Shown piece after piece: positions 1 through 6,807 of a stretch of 64,000 nucleotides of DNA (position 1 is the first letter of the stretch; every line of letters begins with the position of its first letter). The DNA comes from Desulfurispora thermophila DSM 16022 (GTDB lineage: Bacteria > Bacillota > Desulfotomaculia > Desulfotomaculales > Desulfurisporaceae). A program made the position numbers and the translations under genes. The DNA is taken from positions 110,802 through 174,801 of the forward strand of contig NZ_AQWN01000009.1 of NCBI RefSeq assembly GCF_000376385.1. The letters run 5' to 3'. Below the pieces are notes generated by a model. It was not told the DNA's origin. It was given only the letters and a program-made list of their open reading frames with translations, and searched no databases.

Positions 1-1
1 G

Positions 2-187
2 CTTGACGAAGGACTGGGGGCCTGCGACCAGGCCAACCGGCAGGCGGTAATGCAGGCCATCCAGACCGTGGCTCAGGAGTTTGGAAAGGTGCTGGTGATA
101 ACCCACATAGCTGAGCTGCAGGATGCACTGCCGCAGAGGATTGAGGTAACTAAAGGGCCTGATGGAAGCAAGGTGAGGATAGCGTAA
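2..187 (+). CDS. C-terminal end of an SMC/Rad50-like ATPase (partial)
   Basis: The last 61 codons of a gene that begins left of the window. The visible part opens with a Walker B/D-loop-like stretch (LDEGLGACD) and then an H-loop-like VITHIAEL. That is the usual end of the ABC-type head of SbcC/Rad50/RecF-like ATPases. In a phage early region such a protein would act in DNA end processing or recombination. It stops 13 bases before the next gene, so the two are probably co-transcribed. The family call rests only on these two motifs; the nuclease partner, if any, is not in the window. Confidence 0.6.
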   Translation, partial: LDEGLGACDQANRQAVMQAIQTVAQEFGKVLVITHIAELQDALPQRIEVTKGPDGSKVRIA

Positions 188-200
188 GGGGGATGGTATC

Positions 201-494
201 ATGCTGGAAGTATTTGCGTTAGCGGCTGAATTAGCAATCAAAGACGGCGTAGCACCCTTGTGCAGATTGCCGGGGGTATGGGAGCGTCAGATAGACGATA
301 ATTGGAAGATTGTTCTTAACGGGCATAATTCGCCCAAGGACTACAATGTCTTAACTATACCGCCGTTCCATATGTACGTTGAGTTTAACGGGTGGCCGGC
401 TGGTCTGCTGTCACCTTTCGGAGGAACCATCGCTGCCGGAACTGTAGCCAATGAAAACGCCTTGATAAGTGCCCTGAAGAAGGCCCTGGAATAA
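201..494 (+). CDS. Hypothetical phage protein, 97 aa
   Basis: A short gene inside the phage early operon with a good GGGGGATGG ribosome site seven bases before the ATG. I do not recognise the family. The protein is mixed alpha/beta, with an Ala-rich N-terminal helix, a central stretch rich in Trp, Pro and Gly, and an Ala/Lys helical end. It has no signal peptide, membrane segment or cysteine cluster. It lies tightly between the SMC-like ATPase and the initiator-like gene, so a role in DNA replication or recombination is possible, but only from its position. Confidence 0.6.
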   Translation: MLEVFALAAELAIKDGVAPLCRLPGVWERQIDDNWKIVLNGHNSPKDYNVLTIPPFHMYVEFNGWPAGLLSPFGGTIAAGTVANENALISALKKALE

Positions 495-506
495 GGGGGC
501 ACGAGA

Positions 507-1595
507 ATGGCGTGGATAGAAAGTCATCAAACACTGGGGCAACACCCAAAGACCAGGAGGTTAGCAAGATACTTAGGAGTTTCTCTGCCGGCTGCTGTTG
601 GCCACTTACACTACCTGTGGTGGTGGGCACTGGATTATGCCCAGGATGGTGATTTAAGCCGATATGAGCCTGAAGATATAGCCGACGCCGCATTGTGGGA
701 TGGAGATGCTAAGGCTTTTGTGGAAGCTCTGATTAGAGCAGGTTTCTTGGACCAGGTCAATGACAAGCTACTTATTCACGATTGGGATGATTACGCAGGC
801 CGGTTGATTGATAAAAGGAAAGCCAACTCAGAAAGGGCTCGAAGATGGAGAGAAAAGAAAAGTAACGAATGCGTAACGAATGCATTCGTTACGCATAACG
901 AATGCGCAACGAATGGCACTACCGTACCTAACCTAACCTTACCTAACCATACCAAACCAGAGAATAATAATTTACTTACTTGCGCATCGCCTGACGACGA
1001 TGCGCGTGCGGGCAACGGCCAATCTCCTGCTGTAAATAATCCGGTTGATGACGTAGAGGCCGTTAAGGTGACTGTCCAACCGGATGAGCAATTAACCAAC
1101 GAAGCGGGCCAAGACCCTGGCGGAAGCGTAGAGGCCGAAATGGTGACTGCTACGCCAGGCGAGCAGCAGGCCAAAAATCTATTGGAAGTAGCAGGAGAAA
1201 AGCCAAATAAGCCCAGACCTCCTTTTACCAGCAAGAAGCAGGAACAACTTTTCGACCAGTTCTGGCAGCTGTATCCGCGCAAAAAGAATAAAGGCCAGGC
1301 TGAGCGGGTATGGGCCAGACTACGCCCAAATGATGAGTTATTTGCGGCGATTCTCGTCGGCCTTGAACGAGCTAAAGCCAGCTACGACTGGCAAAAAGAG
1401 GGGGGTAAGTATATCCCTTATCCCGCCACATGGCTTAATGCGAAAGGCTGGGAAGATGAGTATACGCCAGCTGAGGAGGTGAACCGTGGCAATGGAACAT
1501 ATCAGCAAAGCTTTATCAAGCCTGGGGTTACCAAGTCACTCGACGAAGCCAGAAGGAACCGCTTCGCGGCCCTCTACCAGAACACCGAAGGCTGA
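507..1595 (+). CDS. Phage replication initiator / DnaD-like replisome organizer
   Basis: A 362-aa protein. Its N-terminal 110 residues form a winged-helix-like domain (from MAWIESHQTLGQHPKTRRLA) of the kind seen in phage replisome organizers. A low-complexity acidic linker spans about residues 120-250. A C-terminal domain (FDQFWQLYPRKKNKGQAERV, then WLNAKGWEDE) matches the end typical of phage O/DnaD-type initiators. The gene carries 11-bp iterons at 863-916 followed by an AT-rich stretch, as in lambda O. It overlaps the helicase-loader gene by 110 bases. Inferred role: it binds the internal origin and recruits the loader. The exact Pfam family is uncertain. Confidence 0.65.
   Translation: MAWIESHQTLGQHPKTRRLARYLGVSLPAAVGHLHYLWWWALDYAQDGDLSRYEPEDIADAALWDGDAKAFVEALIRAGFLDQVNDKLLIHDWDDYAGRLIDKRKANSERARRWREKKSNECVTNAFVTHNECATNGTTVPNLTLPNHTKPENNNLLTCASPDDDARAGNGQSPAVNNPVDDVEAVKVTVQPDEQLTNEAGQDPGGSVEAEMVTATPGEQQAKNLLEVAGEKPNKPRPPFTSKKQEQLFDQFWQLYPRKKNKGQAERVWARLRPNDELFAAILVGLERAKASYDWQKEGGKYIPYPATWLNAKGWEDEYTPAEEVNRGNGTYQQSFIKPGVTKSLDEARRNRFAALYQNTEG
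863..916 (+). repeat. Five iterons, candidate phage replication origin
   Basis: Copies of TAACGAATGCG lie at 863, 874, 896 and 907 (the last reads CAACGAATGG), with one inverted copy at 884-895. The direct copies fall on an 11-bp lattice, one helical turn, so they present one DNA face. Eleven is not a multiple of three, so the array is read in three frames and is better explained by DNA selection than by protein repeats. Immediately downstream are CTAACC-like repeats (about 927-947) and an AT-rich tract (957-980) that could serve as an unwinding element. The lambda-type layout is inferred. Confidence 0.6.
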
Positions 1596-2436
1596 TTATG
1601 ACTTTGAGGAGCGGTTTAAGCAAATCCAGGAAGAAATAGCCCGCCGCCGCGAGATTATGGAGCGGTCTCCGGTGGTCAATAAGACCATACACGACCCCAA
1701 GGAATGCCCATGGAAAGACGACTACTTCCGCAAGTGCGAGGACTGCAAAAACGGGCAAAGGACAGTTGAACGTTGGGAACCTAAGCCGCATCGCATTATG
1801 TACGACGTTAGTGCCTGCTTTCGGGAGGTTCGCTACCGCGAGCTCCTTCAAAAGAGCGGGCTGGTAGGCATTGAGCTTGAGCACACCTTTGAGGCGGCGG
1901 TGATAGATGAGCATAACCGGGCGGTTTACCGACGGCTTATGGAGTGGGACCCAACACAGGGGCGAGGAATATACATTTCCGCCGACAAGAGCCCTGATAA
2001 CCCACAGGGGAACGGAACAGGCAAGTCTTACGCCCTCCATGCCCTCACTCACCGGCTTTGCCGCATGGGTATCCGGTGCCTGTATGCTCGCACGGTTGAT
2101 TTCCTCATGGAGCTGCGTGCGGCATACGACGAAAATACCCAGGAGAGTGAATGGCGGGTGCTGGACCGTTATATCCATGTGCCAGTGCTGCTATGGGACG
2201 ACATGGGAAAAGAAAGTTTCCGCACTGAGTGGGGCCCGGAGCGGTTTTACTATGTGATAGACGCCAGGGTGCGGCTTGGTAAGCCAATTGTGATAAGCTC
2301 AAACTTTGACCTGCCGGAGATAGAGGAGCGGTTTGGGATTGATAACTTTGGTCCGGCTATAGCCAGCAGGTTGGCCGGGTTCTGCGAGTTTCTTAAACTT
2401 GGTGGGCCGGACCGCAGGTTGAGGAGGGTTAAGTGA
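1486..2436 (+). CDS. DnaC/IstB-like helicase loader ATPase
   Basis: A 316-aa AAA+ protein. A Walker A (GNGTGKSYALHAL) lies near residue 175, a Walker B (PVLLWDDMGKE) near 235, a sensor 1 segment follows in KPIVISSNFD, and an arginine-finger region in AIASRLAG. Ahead of the ATPase is a cysteine motif (CPWKDDYFRKCEDCKNG), a probable zinc knuckle. It would load the replicative helicase at the phage origin. The start is the GTG at 1486, five bases after GAGGAGGT; an ATG at 1492 is the alternative. It overlaps the initiator gene by 110 bases, which fits translational coupling. Confidence 0.8.
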   Translation: MAMEHISKALSSLGLPSHSTKPEGTASRPSTRTPKADYDFEERFKQIQEEIARRREIMERSPVVNKTIHDPKECPWKDDYFRKCEDCKNGQRTVERWEPKPHRIMYDVSACFREVRYRELLQKSGLVGIELEHTFEAAVIDEHNRAVYRRLMEWDPTQGRGIYISADKSPDNPQGNGTGKSYALHALTHRLCRMGIRCLYARTVDFLMELRAAYDENTQESEWRVLDRYIHVPVLLWDDMGKESFRTEWGPERFYYVIDARVRLGKPIVISSNFDLPEIEERFGIDNFGPAIASRLAGFCEFLKLGGPDRRLRRVK

Positions 2437-2639
2437 TGCCTGCTTGGGGTGATATAGCGGCGAGACTGGAGGCTGCGGGGTTTAACGACTTTTGTATCGA
2501 CTACGAGCGCGGTATTGCTATCGTGTTTTTCGATGGATTGCTGACTAAAGAAACACCACGCCAGACGGAAGAGTGCCGAAAAAATGAGTTTCAAGCTAAT
2601 TTCCGCTGGGCGGAATATGAATTGAGGAGGGTTAAATAG
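2436..2639 (+). CDS. Hypothetical phage protein, 67 aa
   Basis: The ATG overlaps the TGA of the helicase-loader gene, and GAGGAGGGTTAAG gives a strong ribosome site. The protein is mixed, with an amphipathic N-terminal helix and a central beta stretch. It ends in the same ELRRVK-like tail, encoded by the same GAGGAGGGTTAA string, as the upstream gene. I do not recognise a family. The tight coupling implies it is expressed with the loader. Confidence 0.6.
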   Translation: MPAWGDIAARLEAAGFNDFCIDYERGIAIVFFDGLLTKETPRQTEECRKNEFQANFRWAEYELRRVK

Positions 2640-2926
2640 TGAGCGGAGAAGTTATAGAGCTTTTTCAGCCCGGAGATAAGGTCCGGGCAAAGATACGGAG
2701 CTACACCGGAAAAGGCATGACCACTTACACTGGCTTAATCGAGTTTGTCCATGAGCGGTTTATTACGGTCCATACCGGAAAATACCGCGTGACTGTTTCG
2801 ACCGCAGACCTGCGCTGCGGAGATGCTTCAATCGAGCTTATTAAGCGAGGTGGTAGTCTTGATAGCTTTGCAAAATACCCTGGAAGGGCAGCTCTGGCAA
2901 ATTATACTGGATGGCTATGGCTATGA
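2639..2926 (+). CDS. Hypothetical phage protein with SH3/KOW-like N-terminus
   Basis: The GTG start overlaps the stop of the preceding gene and has GAGGAGGG upstream. About the first 70 residues look like a small beta barrel (FQPGDKVRAKIRS ... GLIEFVHERFITVHTGKYRV), as in KOW/SH3-type modules. The last 25 residues are overlapped by another open frame that starts at 2859, so the true C-terminus is doubtful. No function can be assigned. Confidence 0.5.
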   Translation: MSGEVIELFQPGDKVRAKIRSYTGKGMTTYTGLIEFVHERFITVHTGKYRVTVSTADLRCGDASIELIKRGGSLDSFAKYPGRAALANYTGWLWL

Positions 2927-3106
2927 CTGCGATACCCACCTGTTTCTGCGGAAAGCGACCTAGCTTTTTTAAGGCATATTAAGGGCATTCCAGTATGGGA
3001 TGAGACGATACGGGATGCCACGATAGCCAGGCGGGTTCTTGAGGTGCTTACCACGGGGAATGACCGAGGGCTGTACCTCGGTCCGGGAGACCCGAGGTTG
3101 AGGTGA
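2859..3106 (+). pseudogene. Small phage ORF interrupted by a -1 frame change
   Basis: Two short frames read well only when joined. The first begins at TTG 2859 behind GAGGTGG and runs to a TAG at 2961 (MIALQNTLEGQLWQIILDGY, then DCDTHLFLRKAT). The second is open from 2927 to the TGA at 3104 in the -1 frame (LAFLRHIKGIPVWDETIRDA and onward to GDPRLR). Together they would give a product of about 80 residues ending just before the next gene. This may be a genuine frameshift mutation, a sequencing error, or two unrelated scraps. No family is recognised. Confidence 0.35.
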
Positions 3107-3112
3107 TAAGCG

Positions 3113-3535
3113 GTGGCTACGCTGCGGGAAATTCTTGAAGCGAGAAACGAAATAGCACTGGAAGGGCCGATAGACCTGGAAAAGCTGGAGAAGATACTTG
3201 CGGCTAAGCGGCAGGAAAAGCGGGAGAAGAAAAAAACTGCGGGGCCACAACCTCAGCAACCGACCAGAAAGAACTACATGAACCGAGCGGAGCGGGAAGA
3301 GTTTATGATTCTTGCTGCCATGGCAGGAAAGCTTGAGGAAATTATCGAGAACTGGGTAAACCTCAATCGGCCTAAAGACAGGATTAAATGGGCCAGGATG
3401 GCCCTGGCCTATCTTTACAAAGCGATGGACGACTGCGTGCGCGGCATTCCCCTTGATGTTATCGCCCAGGTGGTCCGGGAAGTGGGGCTTTGCACAATTG
3501 GCGTTATCGAATATCACCCGACAAGGAGGCGGTAG
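3113..3535 (+). CDS. Hypothetical phage protein, 140 aa
   Basis: The gene starts at a GTG preceded by GAGGTGATAA. Residues 1-60 are highly charged and helical, with a lysine/arginine cluster around 32-42, and look like a coiled coil. The C-terminal half is an alpha-helical domain (EFMILAAMAGKLEEIIENWV ...) rich in Ala, Trp and Ile. I do not recognise a family. It sits between early replication genes and the RusA resolvase and is probably part of the same transcript. Confidence 0.6.
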   Translation: MATLREILEARNEIALEGPIDLEKLEKILAAKRQEKREKKKTAGPQPQQPTRKNYMNRAEREEFMILAAMAGKLEEIIENWVNLNRPKDRIKWARMALAYLYKAMDDCVRGIPLDVIAQVVREVGLCTIGVIEYHPTRRR

Positions 3536-3537
3536 AC

Positions 3538-3720
3538 ATGCCTGCACAGCATAAACGACCAGGCCGGAAGGCCAAAGAAGAGCGCATAAGGCGAGACAGA
3601 GAACGCGAAGCAGCGAAAAAGATTAAGGTGCTCGTGAGAAGGCCGCGCTATGAGGAAAGATATGACGGTATAAGCCCGGGCAGGTTGGTAATCTATGCGG
3701 AGGTTAAACATGGAGCATAA
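3538..3720 (+). CDS. Small basic phage protein, 60 aa
   Basis: An ATG at 3538 sits seven bases after AAGGAGG, so I prefer it to the upstream ATG at 3490, which has no ribosome site. The product is extremely basic and helical at the N-terminus (KRPGRKAKEERIRRDRERE) and ends in a short beta segment (GRLVIYAEVKHG). It could bind nucleic acid, but this is only composition-based. Its stop overlaps the start of the RusA gene. Confidence 0.55.
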   Translation: MPAQHKRPGRKAKEERIRRDREREAAKKIKVLVRRPRYEERYDGISPGRLVIYAEVKHGA

Positions 3721-4108
3721 CACCTGGGACGCGAAGGTTTACCCGGGACCGCCCTGCCAGGTATGGATTTCAATTCCAACCTTGCCACCAAGCCTAAATG
3801 TCTGGACCCGCAAGCACTGGAGGATTAGGCACCAGGAAGTTGAAGAAATGGCGCGGAACCTGAAACTATTGGCCTTATCGTTTAACATACCGCGCTTTGA
3901 AAAGGCGGAAGTTAAACTCACGTATTATTTCCGCGATAAGAGACGCAGGGACCCGGATAACTACGTGGGCAAATTTATCCTTGACGGACTTAGAAAAGCT
4001 GGGATTATCGCCGAGGATAATGCTGAGGTGTTAAGGCTGCCGCAGCCGGAATTCAAAATTGACCCGCAAGCCCCAAGAACAGAGGTGATTATTCGAGAAT
4101 GGACATGA
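3710..4108 (+). CDS. RusA-family Holliday junction resolvase
   Basis: A 132-aa endonuclease of the RusA/YqaN type. Visible landmarks are the N-terminal LPPSLNVWTRKHW segment, where family members bind DNA, and the acidic active-site stretch RRRDPDNYVGKFILDGLRKA followed by GIIAEDN, which supplies the conserved Asp residues. Family enzymes resolve four-way junctions during phage recombination and packaging. The start at 3710 has GCGGAGG six bases upstream and overlaps the previous stop; the ATG at 3695 lacks a site. Length is normal for the family. Confidence 0.85.
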   Translation: MEHNTWDAKVYPGPPCQVWISIPTLPPSLNVWTRKHWRIRHQEVEEMARNLKLLALSFNIPRFEKAEVKLTYYFRDKRRRDPDNYVGKFILDGLRKAGIIAEDNAEVLRLPQPEFKIDPQAPRTEVIIREWT

Positions 4109-4272
4109 AAGTTAGCAAACAGATAATCTCCGAGGTCAATGCGAGACCCGATAAGATAGATGCCGTAAGCTACGGCAAAGTCACTTTCGTTATCCAAGGA
4201 GGAAGGCTCGTAAGGGTGGAAATCCAGGACGGTTGGGTAACGGAACAAAAACAGGAGACCAAAGAAAAGTAA
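4099..4272 (+). CDS. DUF2292-like small protein, 57 aa
   Basis: A short gene overlapping the RusA 3' end by ten bases. The product carries a beta-hairpin pattern (IDAVSYGKVTFVIQGGRLVR, then EIQDGWV) typical of the small DUF2292 proteins found in Firmicutes. Function in that family is unknown. The start may be the ATG at 4099 or the one at 4105. It is the last gene before a strong terminator, so it closes the early operon. Confidence 0.55.
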   Translation: MDMKVSKQIISEVNARPDKIDAVSYGKVTFVIQGGRLVRVEIQDGWVTEQKQETKEK

Positions 4273-4296
4273 ATCTTGGCTGACCCGAATATCGGG

Positions 4297-4338
4297 AGGC
4301 CGACATTTCTGGCTATGTGCCAGAGTGTCGGCCTTTTT
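4297..4338 (+). terminator. Rho-independent terminator of the early operon
   Basis: AGGCCGACA (4297-4305) pairs with TGTCGGCCT (4326-4334). The inner TCTGGC/GCCAGA pairing extends the stem, and a T-run follows (4334-4338). It separates the replication genes from the sigma-like regulator. Confidence 0.75.
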
Positions 4339-4356
4339 GATTGATTGGAGGTGGGA

Positions 4357-4839
4357 ATGTTGAGAGAAGAGCTCCGGGGACTTGTGGAAGAGTATTGCCA
4401 ATCACTGGCGTTGGTAAGGAAGGCTATCCGCAGGGCGGAGAAAGAAGGCCGTGAGCGTGATTTATCGCTCCTCCGTGGCATGGAGCGTGACCTGGAGTGG
4501 ACGATTGAGTATATGGTGACCGGCTATCCACCAGAGCCGAGCCGCCCCCGCCGCTATATTCCGATTGACCCGCAGAAGGCTATTACATTGTTACGTTATC
4601 AACCACAACCGGAGCCGACATTGAAAGTAGAGAAAGTTAGGCTGCAAATACTGGAGGCGCTGGATATTTTGAGCGAAAGAGAGCGGGAGGCGTTTTTGAT
4701 GGTGGTAGGTGAAGGGCTCTCATATGGGGAGACTGCAAAGTATATGGGCGTGAGCAAGGCCACGGTCCAGGAATATGTCAGGCGGGCAAAAGAAAAGATT
4801 TCTGCACGGCGTGTCATACGGTCTGCACCTAAAGGGTGA
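4357..4839 (+). CDS. Sigma-70 region 4-like phage late regulator
   Basis: A 160-aa protein with an alpha-helical, charged N-terminal half and a C-terminal helix-turn-helix. The segment LDILSEREREAFLMVVGEGL followed by SYGETAKYMGVSKATVQEYV matches sigma-factor region 4, as used by ArpU/RinA-like phage late activators. It stands alone between the early terminator and the packaging genes, the usual place for a late-gene activator. ATG 4357 is chosen because GGAGGTGGGA lies just before it. The triple palindrome beginning ten bases after its stop may be its target; this is inferred. Confidence 0.7.
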   Translation: MLREELRGLVEEYCQSLALVRKAIRRAEKEGRERDLSLLRGMERDLEWTIEYMVTGYPPEPSRPRRYIPIDPQKAITLLRYQPQPEPTLKVEKVRLQILEALDILSEREREAFLMVVGEGLSYGETAKYMGVSKATVQEYVRRAKEKISARRVIRSAPKG

Positions 4840-4848
4840 AGGGGGTTT

Positions 4849-4889
4849 TTAACGTTAACAGCATTAACGTTAACGAAATTAACGTTAAC
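4849..4889 (+). promoter_or_regulatory. Three TTAACGTTAAC palindromes at 15-bp spacing
   Basis: Identical 11-mers TTAACGTTAAC occur at 4849, 4864 and 4879. Each contains the perfect palindrome TTAACGTTAA, and the repeat period is exactly 15 bp. The array fills the only gap between the sigma-like regulator and the terminase genes, ending six bases before the AGGAGG of the small terminase. It looks like an operator or activator array for the late operon. A direct role at the RNA level, such as alternative hairpins, is the other possibility. Confidence 0.6.
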
Positions 4890-4909
4890 TGAAACAGGAG
4901 GTGCCCGGT

Positions 4910-5428
4910 ATGCCGGTGGGATATTCGGCCCGGTGCCGGGTCTGCAACTCACCGCACCGGGTGGAAATAGAGCAGTGGTGCAAAGACGAAGGGCTAAGCC
5001 CGAGAGCCGCAGCTGCAAGATTACTTGAACGTTACGGTGAAAAGATAACCCATGTGACCATCTGGAGGCACATGCAAGAGCACTTCGATATTAGGGCTGA
5101 AGCTCGGGAGCAATATCGTAAAAGCCAAGAGCAAATGCAGACTTCGGTTAAAAAATGCTTATCCGACCTCCAGATGCTGGATTCAATTGCCCAGGACAGC
5201 TACGAGCTACATCAGGCGGTTAGGGCGTGGCTGGCGGACCTTATAAAAGAGAGGGGCAAAATCCCCAGGGTATTGGTGGAGCTGCTTGCGGTAACTGCGT
5301 CGGAAGTCCGTCAGCAATTGAAGCAGAAAGCCGAGCTCCTTGGTGACGACCCAGTAAGCCGTTTGGCCGATGGTGTAGCAACTTGGGCGGAGCTGGTGCA
5401 GGCAGCGGCATCGGATGAAGATGAATAA
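4910..5428 (+). CDS. Phage terminase small subunit (putative)
   Basis: A 172-aa protein just upstream of, and overlapping, the large terminase. The N-terminus has a Cys/His pattern (CRVCNSPHRVEIEQW) and a helix-turn-helix-like segment (GLSPRAAAARLLERYGEKIT, then HVTIWRHMQEH). The rest is helical, as in small terminases that form rings on pac/cos DNA. ATG 4910 lies eight bases after AGGAGG; the GTG at 4901 is inside the ribosome site. The assignment rests mainly on position plus the HTH; sequence similarity to known TerS proteins is weak by eye. Confidence 0.65.
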   Translation: MPVGYSARCRVCNSPHRVEIEQWCKDEGLSPRAAAARLLERYGEKITHVTIWRHMQEHFDIRAEAREQYRKSQEQMQTSVKKCLSDLQMLDSIAQDSYELHQAVRAWLADLIKERGKIPRVLVELLAVTASEVRQQLKQKAELLGDDPVSRLADGVATWAELVQAAASDEDE

Positions 5429-6803
5429 AGCCGAAGCAAGAATTCTCCTCGACCGTGCAAAAAGGGACCCAGTATTCTTTGTCACCAAGGTACTTGGCGG
5501 TGACCCATGGGAAAAGCAGGAGGAAATCCTGAAGGCAGTTAGAGACCATCGACGTGTGGCCGTCCGGGCCTGCCATGGCGTAGGAAAGACCAGGGTAGCT
5601 GCTTGGGTGGCCTTGTGGTTTCTATACTGCCACAAAAACAGCAATTTTATAACAACCGCTCCTACATGGCACCAGGTGGAAAACTTGCTCTGGCGAGAAA
5701 TAGCAGCTGCACATGCCAGTTCAAAGTATCCGCTTGGGGGTAAGGTTCTACAAACGCAGATTGAACTCGGAAAACAGTGGTTTGCCCTGGGGTTATCGAC
5801 CGACAAGCCGGAGCGGTTCCAAGGATTTCACGCCGAGCATATCCTGCTGATAGTGGACGAGGCCAGCGGCGTTGCCCAGCGCATATTTGAAGCAGCGGAA
5901 GGTTTTCTTACAAGCCCTGGAGCAAGGCTTTTGCTTATCGGGAACCCGACACAGCTTTCCGGTGAATTTTACAATGCCTTTCGGTCGCCCCTGTACCACA
6001 AGATACACATTAGTGCGTTCGATAGTCCTAATCTTAAGGCTGGAAAGATTATCCGGCCTTATTTAGTTACCCCGGAATGGGTAGAAGAGAAGCGGCTCAA
6101 GTGGGGGGAAGATAGCCCGCTGTGGTACAGCAGAGTGCTGGGAGAATTCCCGGAACAAGGCGACGATACGCTTATCCCACTTGCCTGGATTGAAGCGGCA
6201 CAGCAAAGGTGGCAAATGACGCCGCGCGGAGAACCGGTAGAGCTCGGCGTAGACGTTGCCCGCTATGGCACGGATACTACAGTTATCATATTGCGCCAGG
6301 GCAGTAAAGCTGAAGTTATTGCCCAGCTTCGTGGCCAGGACACAATGGAAGTCACCGGCGCGGTTATCAATGCTTTAAGAGAAACTGGGGCTAAAGTTGC
6401 CAAGGTAGATGTAATCGGTCTTGGGGCTGGTGTGGCAGACCGTCTAAAAGAGCAGCGTTATCCGGTTCAGGAAATGAATGCCGGCGAAGCGGCCCAAGAT
6501 AAAGAGCGGTTCGTTAATAAGAGGGCCGAATGGTACTGGGCTTTACGAGAAAGATTTCAGGTTGGCGATATTGCCATCCCTCCGGATGATGAGCTGGCTT
6601 CTCAGCTCGCAAGTTTGAAGTATAAGTTCGACAGCAGGGGCCGCATACAGGTTGAGAGCAAAGAAGATATGCGAAAACGAGGGCTGCCCAGCCCCGATAA
6701 AGCCGATGCCCTTATGCTTGCTTTTGCGCCAACCCAGTCGCTCACTTTGAAGGCGGCTCCTAGAATAATAGGCCGGAACAGCATAGCCGGCATAGCGTGG
6801 TGA
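5415..6803 (+). CDS. Phage terminase large subunit
   Basis: A 462-aa packaging motor. The ATPase domain shows a Walker A (ACHGVGKTRVAAW) near residue 55, a Walker B (HILLIVDEASG) near 145, and a coupling motif (LLLIGNPTQ). The RNase H-like nuclease domain follows, with ELGVDVARYGTDTTV supplying the first metal Asp, KVDVIGLGAG the second, and SPDKADALMLAF the last acidic residue. It cuts and pumps concatemeric DNA into proheads. The start overlaps the small subunit by 14 bases. Length and motif order are normal. Confidence 0.93.
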   Translation: MKMNKAEARILLDRAKRDPVFFVTKVLGGDPWEKQEEILKAVRDHRRVAVRACHGVGKTRVAAWVALWFLYCHKNSNFITTAPTWHQVENLLWREIAAAHASSKYPLGGKVLQTQIELGKQWFALGLSTDKPERFQGFHAEHILLIVDEASGVAQRIFEAAEGFLTSPGARLLLIGNPTQLSGEFYNAFRSPLYHKIHISAFDSPNLKAGKIIRPYLVTPEWVEEKRLKWGEDSPLWYSRVLGEFPEQGDDTLIPLAWIEAAQQRWQMTPRGEPVELGVDVARYGTDTTVIILRQGSKAEVIAQLRGQDTMEVTGAVINALRETGAKVAKVDVIGLGAGVADRLKEQRYPVQEMNAGEAAQDKERFVNKRAEWYWALRERFQVGDIAIPPDDELASQLASLKYKFDSRGRIQVESKEDMRKRGLPSPDKADALMLAFAPTQSLTLKAAPRIIGRNSIAGIAW

Positions 6804-6807
6804 TTTT

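Noticed and set aside
4849..4889. CRISPR-like repeats
   Set aside because: Only three short 11-bp copies with 4-bp spacers and no cas genes; this is a palindromic operator-like array.
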